From Mycobacterium sp. 852013-50091_SCH5140682 (GTDB taxonomy: Bacteria > Actinomycetota > Actinomycetes > Mycobacteriales > Mycobacteriaceae), in NCBI RefSeq assembly GCF_001665685.1, contig NZ_LZTB01000017.1, positions 1 to 64,000 of the forward strand: a stretch of 64,000 bases of DNA, read 5' to 3'. Of the stretch, positions 1 through 9,494 are shown one piece after another (the first letter of the stretch is position 1; each line of letters starts with the position of its first letter). Under the pieces are notes generated by a model. The model worked only from the letters and a program-made list of their open reading frames with translations. It was not told the origin of the DNA and searched no databases. The translations under genes and the position numbers were made by a program.

Positions 1-509
1 ATTCATGTGGTGTGCAAACAGCTCGACTACTCAGCCGAACTTCCGATCTTCGGTGCACCATTTCCAGACACGGAATTTGCACCTTGGTCAGATGTCAGAG
101 AGCGCCGGAATCGTCTGCAATCCGACGTTCTGGTCCCCCGGAGGGCTGACCGGAATTCTGCTCCTAACTCCTCTGGTGTGATGCCAGTCACGTTCGTGTG
201 TGCAATGAATCTGACATGGACGACCGTTCATGTCAACCGTTCAAGAGAGATTTTTTTTGGAACGCCGACGCCCCGTTTTTGCTGGGCAGGATCACCGATC
301 CCATGAGCCGAGCGCGGGCCACAGCGGCGGTGCTCGCGCCCGCGCGTAGCTCCGCGGGAGGATCCCGCGCCATGCGGCCGCCGGCATGAACACGGCGGGA
401 TGACGACTGCCAAACGTGGTTTTGCGCTGCGGCGATCACCCGGACCTTCGCACACGAGGCCGGGCACGCGGATTCCGAGCTGGGCGGGCCCGCGTCACCA
501 CGAAACCAG
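1..509. other. Intergenic stretch, no convincing gene
   Basis: No open frame here looks like a known protein. The short frames overlap each other on both strands and none has a good ribosome binding site. The first roughly 280 bases are visibly less GC-rich than the rest of the window and carry runs such as eight T's near 252-259, which fits a promoter region for a gene beyond the left edge or a patch of different origin. It contains one inverted repeat, listed separately. Confidence 0.5.
212..235. promoter_or_regulatory. Inverted repeat, possible operator
   Basis: TGACATG at 212-218 is matched by CATGTCA at 229-235, perfect 7-bp arms separated by 10 bases. The spacing suits a dimeric regulator site better than a hairpin terminator. 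The regulated gene would lie to the left of the window. Inference only. Confidence 0.25.
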
Positions 510-551
510 ACGGGCACCGTCGTGCGGCAAGACGCCAGAGACGGTGCCCGT
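510..551 (-). terminator. Probable terminator of the reductase operon
   Basis: A perfect 12-bp inverted repeat (ACGGGCACCGTC at 510-521, GACGGTGCCCGT at 540-551) with an 18-base loop lies 27 bases after the stop of the minus-strand reductase gene. It lacks a U-tract, as is usual for mycobacterial hairpin terminators. Confidence 0.6.
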
Positions 552-578
552 CAGGCTATTTCAGATCCTGACCGCCAG

Positions 579-1106
579 TCAGGCCTTCGTCCACCTGGCG
601 CACACGAAATCGCCGTTGATCGCCGAGGATTCCAGCACCCACTCCGAGCGGATCGGCAGCACGGGCGAACCCGCGCCCAGCGTGCACGGCGCGTAGCTGA
701 CCACCAACTCGTCCACCAGTCCGGCGGTGACGAACTGCGCCGCGACCACGCCTCCCCCGATCACCCACACGTCCTTGCCTGCTGCGGCCGCCACCAGTTT
801 CGGGTGCAACTCGGTGACCTCGCCGTCGAAAGCCTGTACCGGATGTCCGGCACCCACCGCGGTGACGATGTCCGGGCGGTGAGTGAGCACCCACGCCGGT
901 TGTTCGTACGACCAGTCGCCGTTGTTCTTCACGATCCACTCGTAGGTGTCGGCTCCCATTACCAGTGCCCCAACGGTTTTGATGAAAGCTTCGTAGCCGA
1001 ACGGGCCATCGGCGTCGATGGTCCGAGAGATCAGCCAGTCCAGGCTGCCCTCTGCGTCTACGAGGTAGCCATCCAGGCTTGAGCCGGTGTAGTAGATGGT
1101 TTTCAT
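579..1106 (-). CDS. RibD C-terminal/dihydrofolate reductase-like protein
   Basis: A 175-aa protein of the RibD C-terminal/DHFR superfamily, the small cytoplasmic pyridine-nucleotide reductases typified by YwjB. The N-terminus has the SLDGY segment of this fold and the C-terminal half has VWVIGGG followed by GLVDELVVSYAP, the usual nucleotide-site and final strand. The substrate is unknown; it is not a housekeeping DHFR because the classical folate-binding signature is absent. I chose the ATG at 1106 because GAGGAG sits 9 bases upstream; a GTG at 1112 overlaps the stop of the upstream regulator gene but lies too close to that ribosome binding site. It is co-transcribed with the AraC-type regulator. 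Confidence 0.8.
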   Translation of the reverse strand: MKTIYYTGSSLDGYLVDAEGSLDWLISRTIDADGPFGYEAFIKTVGALVMGADTYEWIVKNNGDWSYEQPAWVLTHRPDIVTAVGAGHPVQAFDGEVTELHPKLVAAAAGKDVWVIGGGVVAAQFVTAGLVDELVVSYAPCTLGAGSPVLPIRSEWVLESSAINGDFVCARWTKA

Positions 1107-1108
1107 GC

Positions 1109-2014
1109 TCACTCACTCCTCATCCATGCCAATGGGTCACCGTTGTCAGCGTTCACGCCGTGGTGGGCCAGCATCGCGCGGGTAATGCCCCGACGCTGCG
1201 CCGAGTACGTCAGCACATGCGCGACAATGCCGTACAGCTGAAAGGATTCCGGTGGATCACACAGCGCGTCGATCACGGTGTCGCCCAGTCGACCGGCCGC
1301 AGAATACTCGGAAATCAATGTGGTCCAGCGCTTCCCGATGACGTCATGGCGTTCGGCCAGTTCCTCCGGGGTCGCCGGAAGCCTGCGCGACGGGAAGTCC
1401 CGGCCCTCGATGGTGGCCAGCCAAACCTCCTTGGTCCACACCGTGGCCCCGAGGACCGCCGCCACGCTCGGCTCGGGTCCGTCCCACTCCAGCACCACCT
1501 GTCCGGGCGAAACCTCCTGGACCCATTGGCTTTCACTGAGGTCGGCAGCGAGTCCGATCAGGTATGCGGTATCGGCGACGTCGTGCACGAGCATGAATTG
1601 CGATATGTCCGGCCGGGTGTCGCCGTCGCTGTCGCACCACAGCGACTGCGGCGGGTGAAAGTGCACGCCGTTGGGTGCGGCGAGCCGGAACGCGACATCG
1701 CCTGCGCGGGACGGCGGTACGCCGAAAGCCCGCCGGAAGGCCCGTGAGAACACCTCCGCTGATGACCAGCCCTCCGCGGCCGCCACATCGGCCACCCCTT
1801 GCCCACGCTGCAGCCGCCACGCCGCGCGTTCGAGCATGACGCGGCGGCGCATCGCGGCCGGTGGCTCACCGGTGAGCCGGCGCACCTCCCGGGAGAAGTG
1901 GAACTCCGACACGTAGCTGCTGCGGGCCATTTCACCGACGGCGGTGTTGTCGGCGTCGACGACGGCATCGAGCAACTCCCGCAGTCGGTCTCGTCCATTC
2001 GGTGGCGCGCTCAC
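1109..2014 (-). CDS. AraC-type HTH regulator with DinB-like C-terminal domain
   Basis: A 301-aa fusion. Residues about 10-100 form an N-terminal AraC-type DNA-binding unit with two helix-turn-helix segments (HFSREVRRLTGEPP and the GWSSAEVFSRAFRRAFGVPP region). The rest resembles a DinB/YfiT-like four-helix domain, with candidate metal ligands in AERHDVIG and VAHVLTYSAQRR. The domain order is the reverse of most AraC regulators, where the DNA-binding part is C-terminal. The start is a GTG at 2014. The stop overlaps the region just before the reductase, so this is a two-gene operon in which the regulator may control its partner. The DinB-like assignment is by pattern and less certain than the HTH. 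Confidence 0.75.
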   Translation of the reverse strand: MSAPPNGRDRLRELLDAVVDADNTAVGEMARSSYVSEFHFSREVRRLTGEPPAAMRRRVMLERAAWRLQRGQGVADVAAAEGWSSAEVFSRAFRRAFGVPPSRAGDVAFRLAAPNGVHFHPPQSLWCDSDGDTRPDISQFMLVHDVADTAYLIGLAADLSESQWVQEVSPGQVVLEWDGPEPSVAAVLGATVWTKEVWLATIEGRDFPSRRLPATPEELAERHDVIGKRWTTLISEYSAAGRLGDTVIDALCDPPESFQLYGIVAHVLTYSAQRRGITRAMLAHHGVNADNGDPLAWMRSE

Positions 2015-2068
2015 GCTGTCCGAGTATGGTCGCCTTCCGGCGGCGGCGACATGACGATTCCTGCTGTG

Positions 2069-2941
2069 TCAGCTGTCGAGCACGTCGTGGACCCGCGCGG
2101 CGAGCACCGACCGGTCGGCGTCGCCGAGATCGATGCCGAATCGCCCGGTCAACTCGTCGAGCACCTGGGCGGCGGTGTCGAACCGGATCCGCTCGGTGGC
2201 TCCGCCGCGGTGGATGGCCAGGTTGCGGCCCCGCAGGTTGTATCTCGCGTCGTCGGTGACCAGCGCCACGGTCAGCCCAACCACGAAGATGCCGCCCGGA
2301 TGCGTTGAGACATACCAGCTTCCGACCTCGAGGTCGATGCGCGGTCGCGGCGCGGTGGTGAACGTGTACAGCGACTTCCACTCGTCGTGGATCTGGGTTT
2401 GCAGAACCAGTCCGGCGTCGTGATCGAGCAGCCGGTAGGGCTCGTGCCGCGTCTGTTGCACCGGGCCTGCCACCAGCCGGATCGGCGACGACAGGGTCTG
2501 GCCCCCGAACCCCACGTCGACCAGGTAGCGCTCGTCCAACCCCGGCACCGTCACCGCAAGCACGTTGTGGGTTTCAGCAGGCAGCGGGCTGATCTGCTCC
2601 TCGCGTGCGCGGGGCGCATCTGGCGCACGCATCCACACCACCCGGCCCGCCAACCGGTCGACTCCGAAACCCAACTCATCGAGCACATAGCCGAGCAGGC
2701 CGTTGTGTTCGTAGCAGTAACCGCCGCGGCGCCGGGTCACCAGCTTGTCGACCAAGGCCTCGACACTCAGGTCCACCACGGGCACGCCGAGGAGCGGGTC
2801 GAGGTTTTCGAACGGGATGGACCGGTTGTGCGCGGCGACGATGTCGCGCAGCGTGTCCAGGTCGGGACGCGCGGGTCCTCCGTAGCCGATCCTGCCGAAG
2901 TATCCGTCGAGGTCGAATGCCGATGTGCCCACGATCGCCAA
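2069..2941 (-). CDS. nat: Arylamine N-acetyltransferase
   Basis: A 290-aa cytoplasmic enzyme that transfers acetyl (or propionyl) groups from CoA to arylamines and hydrazines such as isoniazid. The catalytic triad is visible: Cys76 in RRGGYCYEHN, His125 in ETHNVLAV and Asp142 in YLVDVGFGG. The N-terminal IPFENLDPLLG motif and the C-terminal YNLRGRNLAIHR segment are typical of mycobacterial NAT. A TTG at 2941 is used as start because GAGGA lies 7 bases upstream and no ATG is available. The Cys-His distance (49) is about nine residues longer than in known NATs because of an insertion around residues 111-120. In other mycobacteria nat is linked to lipid and steroid genes; here a KstR-type operon follows on the other strand. 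Confidence 0.95.
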   Translation of the reverse strand: MAIVGTSAFDLDGYFGRIGYGGPARPDLDTLRDIVAAHNRSIPFENLDPLLGVPVVDLSVEALVDKLVTRRRGGYCYEHNGLLGYVLDELGFGVDRLAGRVVWMRAPDAPRAREEQISPLPAETHNVLAVTVPGLDERYLVDVGFGGQTLSSPIRLVAGPVQQTRHEPYRLLDHDAGLVLQTQIHDEWKSLYTFTTAPRPRIDLEVGSWYVSTHPGGIFVVGLTVALVTDDARYNLRGRNLAIHRGGATERIRFDTAAQVLDELTGRFGIDLGDADRSVLAARVHDVLDS

Positions 2942-2990
2942 TGATGCGTCCTCAACAGCGGTTCAGGTCAAACCGGAGCAGACTGACATC

Positions 2991-3563
2991 ATGTCCGCGC
3001 ATCTCACCGAGGACCTGCGGGAAGATCTGCTGGCCCGCTGGTCGGAGTCCCATCGCAAGCACCACAACGTCACCCATCTGCACGAACTCCTCGACGCGGT
3101 CCAGTCGCTCGCCGAGGAAGGGCTGAGTTTCGATCGGGAGGCCGTCGAGCTGGCTGCGTGGTTCCACGATGCGATCTACGAGATCGGTCGCGACGACAAC
3201 GAGGACCGCTCTGCCGAACTGGCCCGTGAACTGTTGTCGTCGTGCCCGGTGCGCGACGAGGTGGCCCGGCTGGTGTTGGCCACCAAGACCCACAAGGTCG
3301 CCGACGGCGACGTCAATGCGGCGGTGCTCAGCGACGCCGATCTGTCGGTACTCGGCGCGAACGCCGCGCGTTATGAGCGTTACGCGGCCGCGGTGCGCGA
3401 GGAGTACGACACGGTGCCCGACGACGTGTTCAAACCGGCCCGGGCGCGGGTTCTCAGCGACCTGCTCAGCGGGTCGATCTTCCACACGACACCCGGCCGG
3501 AACCGCTGGGAGGCGCAGGCCCGCCGCAATCTCACCGCCGAGATCGCCACCTTGACCAGCTGA
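2991..3563 (+). CDS. HD-domain phosphohydrolase-like protein
   Basis: A 190-aa protein of the predicted metal-dependent phosphohydrolase (HD) family. Metal ligands are suggested by HNVTHL, the HD pair in AWFHDAIYE, and DADLSVLG. The substrate is unknown. An in-frame frame extends upstream to 2925, but it would overlap the nat start; the ATG at 2991 (MSAHLTEDLRE) has GGAG 12 bases upstream and starts where homology is expected. It is transcribed divergently from nat with about 50 bases between them. Confidence 0.8.
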   Translation: MSAHLTEDLREDLLARWSESHRKHHNVTHLHELLDAVQSLAEEGLSFDREAVELAAWFHDAIYEIGRDDNEDRSAELARELLSSCPVRDEVARLVLATKTHKVADGDVNAAVLSDADLSVLGANAARYERYAAAVREEYDTVPDDVFKPARARVLSDLLSGSIFHTTPGRNRWEAQARRNLTAEIATLTS

Positions 3564-3624
3564 CAGGCATCGGTGACCTGCAGTTTTTCGGTAAAGGCCG
3601 ACCCGGGCGAGCCTGCAGCTCAGA

Positions 3625-3660
3625 AGTGAATCGGTTTTCACTCCACTACCTGGCTATCAT
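3625..3660 (+). promoter_or_regulatory. Inverted repeat and -10-like box upstream of the acyltransferase operon
   Basis: AGTGAA at 3625-3630 and TTCACT at 3637-3642 form a perfect 6-bp inverted repeat, followed by TATCAT at 3655-3660, a plausible -10 element. No good -35 is seen at ideal spacing. The palindrome may be a second regulator site in front of the KstR-type operator. Confidence 0.35.
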
Positions 3661-3666
3661 GGAAAT

Positions 3667-3680
3667 TAGAACACGTTCCA
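3667..3680 (+). promoter_or_regulatory. KstR-type operator
   Basis: TAGAACACGTTCCA fits the published KstR consensus TnnAACnnGTTnnA at every fixed position. KstR is the TetR-family repressor of mycobacterial cholesterol and lipid catabolism and is released by a steroid-CoA intermediate. The site lies 22 bases before the GTG start of the acyltransferase gene and just after a possible -10 box, a position suited to repression. Confidence 0.75.
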
Positions 3681-3701
3681 ATTTACCCCAGGGGGACCCC
3701 G

Positions 3702-4511
3702 GTGGCCGCGACCGACATCGACCCATCCGAAATCACCAAGTGGGATCCGGGCCTGACCGAGAAGGTCATGGGCTTCCTGCGTCCGCTCATCAAGGGCTAT
3801 CACCGCTCCGAGGTACGCGGTCTGGAGAACTTCCCCAAGGGCGGCGCGCTCGTCGTGTCGAACCACTCGGGTGGCCTGTTCGCCTTGGACGTGCCGGTCT
3901 TCGCGACGGGCTTCTACGAGAAGTTCGGTTATGAGCGGCCGGTGTACACGCTCAGCCACGACATGCTCATGACGGGGCCGACGGCGGCGTTCTTCAAGAA
4001 GACCGGCTTCATCCGGGCCAACCACGAGAACGCCGACGAGGCGCTGCGTTCCGGCGGCGTCGTGGTGGTGTTCCCCGGCGGCGACTACGACGTCTACCGG
4101 CCCACCCTGGCGGCGAACAAGATCGATTTCGCGGGTCGGCGCGGCTACGTCAGGGCGGCCATCAACGCCGGAGTGCCGATCGTGCCCATGGTCGGTATCG
4201 GCGGCCAGGAGACCCAGATCTTCCTGTCCCGTGGCACCCAGATCGCCAAGGCGCTCGGACCCATCGCCCGGTTGGCGCGCACCAAGATCGTGCCGGTGTC
4301 CTTCGGATTCCCGTTCGGACTGTCCGCGGTGCTGCCGCTCAACGTGCCGCTGCCGAGCAAGATCGTCATGCAGGCCCTCCCACCGGTGGACATCGCCGCG
4401 GAGTTCGGTGACGACCCCGACATCGACGAGGTCGACGCCCACATCCGGCGGGTCATGCAACGTGCGCTCGACAAGCTCGCCGACGAGCGTCGGTTCCCGG
4501 TGATCGGCTGA
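3702..4511 (+). CDS. Lysophospholipid acyltransferase-like protein (Rv1428c type)
   Basis: A 269-aa protein of the LPLAT/PlsC-like superfamily, expected to move an acyl group from acyl-CoA to a lipid acceptor at the membrane. The catalytic block is NHSGGLFALD (residues 54-63), with His55 and a later Asp, and FPGGDYDVYRP (about 125-135) is the second conserved block. The start is GTG at 3702 after a purine-rich GGGGGA. It is first in a three-gene operon with an acyl-CoA synthetase and a Lip-type hydrolase, the same order as Rv1428c-fadD12-lipO of M. tuberculosis as I recall. The KstR-type site directly upstream suggests induction during steroid use. The acceptor is unknown. Confidence 0.8.
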   Translation: MAATDIDPSEITKWDPGLTEKVMGFLRPLIKGYHRSEVRGLENFPKGGALVVSNHSGGLFALDVPVFATGFYEKFGYERPVYTLSHDMLMTGPTAAFFKKTGFIRANHENADEALRSGGVVVVFPGGDYDVYRPTLAANKIDFAGRRGYVRAAINAGVPIVPMVGIGGQETQIFLSRGTQIAKALGPIARLARTKIVPVSFGFPFGLSAVLPLNVPLPSKIVMQALPPVDIAAEFGDDPDIDEVDAHIRRVMQRALDKLADERRFPVIG

Positions 4512-4517
4512 GCTGGG

Positions 4518-6167
4518 GTGGGACCACTCGATCGCCTGGCGGGCCAGCTCAACAACGCTGCCGGGCAGCTCACCGGTGCCGCCGGTCTGGCCAACACCAT
4601 GCGCCGATCGGGACTGCTGACCCCACTGCGCCCCGACAAGTACCTGCGGATCGCGGCCATGATGGCGCGCGAAAACATGAGTGTCACATCGGGTTTCGCG
4701 AGTTCGGCACAACGTTGCCCGGACCGGGCGGGCCTCGTCGACGAACTGGGCACGCTGACGTGGCGACAGCTCGACCAGCGTGCCGATGCGCTGGCCGCCG
4801 CGCTGCAGGCCATGCCCGCCGGCGCACCACGGGTGGTGGGCATCATGGCCCGCAATCACCGCGGTTTCGTGCTGTCGCTGATCGCCGCCAACCGTATCGG
4901 CGCCGACGTGCTGCTGCTCAACACGTCGTTCGCGGGACCGGCCCTGGCGGAGGTGGTGACACGAGAAGCCGTGGACGCCATCATCTTCGACGAGGAGTTC
5001 ACCGCGACGGTGGACCGTGCCCTGGCCGACCGGCCGACCGCCGCGCGCATCGTGGCCTGGACCGACACCCACGCACACGAGGCGACCGTCGCCAGGTTCG
5101 TCGACGAGTTCGAGGGCAAGCAGCCGCAGCGAGCCTCCGGTAAGAGTCGAGTCATCCTGCTGACATCGGGTACCACGGGAACTCCCAAGGGCGCCAAGCA
5201 TTCCGGCGGTGGTCCCGAAGTGCTCAAGTCGATCCTGGACCGCACGCCGTGGCACGCCGAGGAACCGGTGGTGATCGTGGCTCCGATGTTCCACGCCTGG
5301 GGTTTCTCGCAGTTGGCCTTCGCGGCATCGATGGCCTGCACCATCGTCACCCGGCGCAAGTTCGACCCCGAGGCCACGCTCGAGCTCATCGACCGGCACC
5401 GCGCCACCGGATTGTGCGTCGTCCCAGTGATGTTCGACCGGATCATGGACCTGCCCGACAACGTGTTGCGCCGCTACGACGGGCGCTCGCTGCGGTTCGC
5501 CGCGGCCTCCGGTTCGCGGATGCGCCCCGACGTCGTCACCAAGTTCATGGACCGGTTCGGCGACATCATCTACAACAACTACAACGCCACCGAGGCCGGC
5601 ATGATCGCCACCGCCACCCCGGCCGATCTGCGTGCCGCACCGGACACTGCCGGTAAACCCGCTGAAGGCACCGACATCCGGATTCTCGACGCCGACTTCA
5701 ACGAGCTTCCTACCGGTGAGGTGGGAACCATCTACGTCCGCAATTCGACGCAGTTCGATGGCTATACGTCCGGTAGCACCAAGGATTTCCACGACGGCTA
5801 CATGTGCTCGGGTGACGTGGGATACCTCGACGCGGCCGGCCGGCTGTTCGTGGTGGGCCGCGACGACGAGATGATCGTGTCCGGCGGCGAGAACGTCTAC
5901 CCGATCGAAGTGGAGAAGGTGCTCGCGGGCCATCCCGATGTCGCCGAGGCTGCCGTGATCGGTGTCGACGACGAGCAGTTCGGCCAGCGCCTGGCGGCCT
6001 TTGTCGTGCTGGCCAATCCGGTCGCACCCGACGAGCTGAAAGCCCACGTGCGCGAAAACCTCGCGAACTACAAAGTGCCACGGGAGATTACCGTGCTCGA
6101 TGAGCTGCCCCGCAACAACACCGGCAAGATTGCCCGGCGCGAACTGCAGGAGCGCGCCAATGGGTAG
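4518..6167 (+). CDS. Long-chain acyl-CoA synthetase (FadD12-like)
   Basis: A 549-aa member of the ANL adenylating superfamily that activates a fatty or steroid-side-chain acid to acyl-AMP and then acyl-CoA. Visible motifs in order are LLTSGTTGTPKGAKHS (A3 phosphate loop, about residues 214-229), YNNYNATEAG (A5, about 352), CSGDVGYLD (A7), GRDDEMIVSGGENVYP (A8 hinge) and NNTGKIARREL with the adenylation lysine near 536. The start is GTG at 4518, six bases after the acyltransferase stop, and the stop overlaps the next gene, so translation is coupled. The gene order suggests FadD12. The substrate chain length cannot be read from the sequence. Confidence 0.9.
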   Translation: MGPLDRLAGQLNNAAGQLTGAAGLANTMRRSGLLTPLRPDKYLRIAAMMARENMSVTSGFASSAQRCPDRAGLVDELGTLTWRQLDQRADALAAALQAMPAGAPRVVGIMARNHRGFVLSLIAANRIGADVLLLNTSFAGPALAEVVTREAVDAIIFDEEFTATVDRALADRPTAARIVAWTDTHAHEATVARFVDEFEGKQPQRASGKSRVILLTSGTTGTPKGAKHSGGGPEVLKSILDRTPWHAEEPVVIVAPMFHAWGFSQLAFAASMACTIVTRRKFDPEATLELIDRHRATGLCVVPVMFDRIMDLPDNVLRRYDGRSLRFAAASGSRMRPDVVTKFMDRFGDIIYNNYNATEAGMIATATPADLRAAPDTAGKPAEGTDIRILDADFNELPTGEVGTIYVRNSTQFDGYTSGSTKDFHDGYMCSGDVGYLDAAGRLFVVGRDDEMIVSGGENVYPIEVEKVLAGHPDVAEAAVIGVDDEQFGQRLAAFVVLANPVAPDELKAHVRENLANYKVPREITVLDELPRNNTGKIARRELQERANG

Positions 6168-7404
6168 GCGCCAAGTCATCGGCGCGGCCGCGGAACTGGC
6201 CAACGCCGCCAACGCGGTGCGACCGCTGGTCCGCAGAGGCAACGGCACTCTGCTGGCGTTCGCGTTCGGCTGGCCGACCTCGGAGAACGCACCGCTGGTG
6301 GTGACCGCTTCGGCGCTCGGTGCACTGCGGCACGCCGCCCGCGGCGACTATCGCACGGCATCGGGGCGAATCTCCCTGCTGCTCAAGGTCATATCGTGGG
6401 CACTTCTGGTGCTGGTACACCGGCGCGGTGTGCGGTCCCAGCCGTCGTTCGAGACGCCGCTGCGCGACGCGCTCGGTGCGGATTACCGCGAGGTGGCCCG
6501 GGCCGGGCGGCCCGCCGGGGTGTGGGCGACCTCGCGCATCCGCCGCCGGTATGTCCAGCAGACCGTGAAATACGGTCCGCACAGAGCCAACCTGGCCGAC
6601 ATCTGGCGGCGCGCCGACCTGCCGCGCGACGGTAAAGCGCCGGTGCTGCTGCAGGTGCCCGGCGGAGCCTGGATGATCGGCGACCGGCGGCCGCAGGGTT
6701 ATCCGTTGATGGGGCAACTCGCCGAACAGGGCTGGATCTGCGTGTCGATCGGCTACCGGGTCAGCCCCAAGTACCCGTGGCCCGACCACATCATCGACGT
6801 CAAGCAGGCGCTCGCGTGGGTGAAGGCCAACATCGCCGACTACGGCGGCGACCCGGAATCCGTGTGCATCACCGGCGGATCGGCCGGAGGGCACTTGGCG
6901 GCGCTGGCGGCTCTGACCCCCAACTATCCGAAATGGCAGCCGGGATTCGAGGATGCCGACACCTCGGTGGTCGCGGCGGTGCCGATCTACGGCCGCTACG
7001 ACTGGTTCAGCAGGACCGGCAACGGCCGCGGCCAGTTCGTCGACGCCCTGCAGCGGGTCATCGTCAAGCTCCCGTTCGCCGGTAACGAGCAGCTGTACCA
7101 CGACGCGTCGCCCATCACGCTGGTGCACCCGGACGCGCCCCCGTTCTTCGTGCTGCACGGCACCAACGATTCGCTGATCCCGGTCGAGGAGGGCCGCGAA
7201 TTCGTCGAAGCCCTACGGGAAGTGGCGACAGCTCCGGTGGTCTACGCCGAGATCCCACACGCTCAGCACGCATTCGACATCTTCGGCTCACCGCACGGGC
7301 ATTACACCGCCGACGCGGTCGAGAAGTTCCTCAACTGGGTGCTGGCCGAACGCGAGTCGACACGCGTCGGCTCGGGCACGACATCCGCGTCGGGGCACGG
7401 CTAG
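6160..7404 (+). CDS. Alpha/beta-hydrolase esterase/lipase (LipO-like)
   Basis: A 414-aa serine hydrolase of the BD-FAE/Lip type. The nucleophile is Ser241 in TGGSAGGH, the oxyanion segment is VPGGAW, and Asp and His are in HGTNDSLIP and HAQHAFD. A hydrophobic N-terminal stretch (about residues 60-85) may anchor it in the membrane. Translation starts at the ATG at 6160, which overlaps the fadD stop and has AGGAG seven bases upstream; an in-frame extension to 6100 lies inside fadD and is rejected. It is third in the KstR-type operon and probably hydrolyses an acyl ester whose acid is activated by the upstream synthetase. A paralogue is at 23158-24381. Confidence 0.85.
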   Translation: MGRRQVIGAAAELANAANAVRPLVRRGNGTLLAFAFGWPTSENAPLVVTASALGALRHAARGDYRTASGRISLLLKVISWALLVLVHRRGVRSQPSFETPLRDALGADYREVARAGRPAGVWATSRIRRRYVQQTVKYGPHRANLADIWRRADLPRDGKAPVLLQVPGGAWMIGDRRPQGYPLMGQLAEQGWICVSIGYRVSPKYPWPDHIIDVKQALAWVKANIADYGGDPESVCITGGSAGGHLAALAALTPNYPKWQPGFEDADTSVVAAVPIYGRYDWFSRTGNGRGQFVDALQRVIVKLPFAGNEQLYHDASPITLVHPDAPPFFVLHGTNDSLIPVEEGREFVEALREVATAPVVYAEIPHAQHAFDIFGSPHGHYTADAVEKFLNWVLAERESTRVGSGTTSASGHG

Positions 7405-7500
7405 CGGGCGCGCACCGGAGTTCCTTCCCGCGAGCGGACCCGGCCCCTACAGTTGGTGGGTGTCTTCGCACTGGACGATGCCTGCCCTGAGCCCGGCACT

Positions 7501-8027
7501 GTGAGCGGAACTGTGATCAGCCTGGACCAACTCGACTCGGACCTGATCGACCTGCTCGGACGCAACGCGCGGATGGGCGTGGCTGAATTGGCGTCGAATC
7601 TCGGTGTCGCTCGCAACACCGTCCAATCGCGGCTGCGCCGGCTGGAGGAAAGCGGGCTGCTGCGGGGTTTCCGGCCGGATATCGACTTGGCGGCCGCGGG
7701 CGTGGCGGTACAGGCCTTCATCGCGCTGGAGGTGCAGCAGGGCCGTCTGTTGCGCATCGCCGAACTGCTCACCGACATACCGGAAGTGCTGGAAATCCAC
7801 GTGACGACGGGCCGGGAGGATCTGCTGGCCCGGGTCGCGACGGAAACTCAGGCCGGGTTGCAAGAGCTCATCGAGCACATCGTCGGGATTCCGGGCGTGG
7901 TGCATTCCAGCACCACACTCACCTTGACCACCCCGCTGCGCTACCGCACCCAGCCGCTGCTGCAGAAGCTGACCAAGACCCGCGGGTGGGGCCGGTCGAC
8001 GCCGGCACCGCGCGACGAGGAGCCGTC

Positions 8028-8031
<4 letters not shown>
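7501..8031 (+). CDS. Lrp/AsnC-family transcriptional regulator
   Basis: A 176-aa regulator with an N-terminal winged HTH (LDSDLIDLLGRNARMGVAEL then VARNTVQSRLRRLEESGLL) and a C-terminal effector-binding RAM domain. Such proteins sense amino acids or related acids as octamers. The GTG at 7501 begins just before the HTH; an upstream extension to 7453 is possible, but the added residues are not Lrp-like. The stop overlaps the next ATG, so the regulator and the FAD dehydrogenase are co-translated. It may control the downstream dehydrogenase and the indolepyruvate oxidoreductase in response to an amino or keto acid. This is inference. Confidence 0.85.
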
Positions 8032-9389
<1,358 letters not shown>

Positions 9390-9494
9390 GCAATCCGCTC
9401 AGCTGGCGATGTGACCGCTGCCACAGATTGACTATCCTGCTCAGTTGCGAGCGCTTCTGTTGACCATGGTGATGAGCTCAGTGATCGTTATCTG

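Noticed and set aside
228..517. Short overlapping frames in the first 520 bases
   Set aside because: None has a ribosome binding site, known pattern or codon-position GC bias that I can see.
3666..6248. An 860-aa open frame on the minus strand opposite the acyltransferase-fadD operon
   Set aside because: It is the complement of two well-recognised genes; its sequence is rich in His, Arg and Gly without any domain, typical of a shadow frame in GC-rich DNA.
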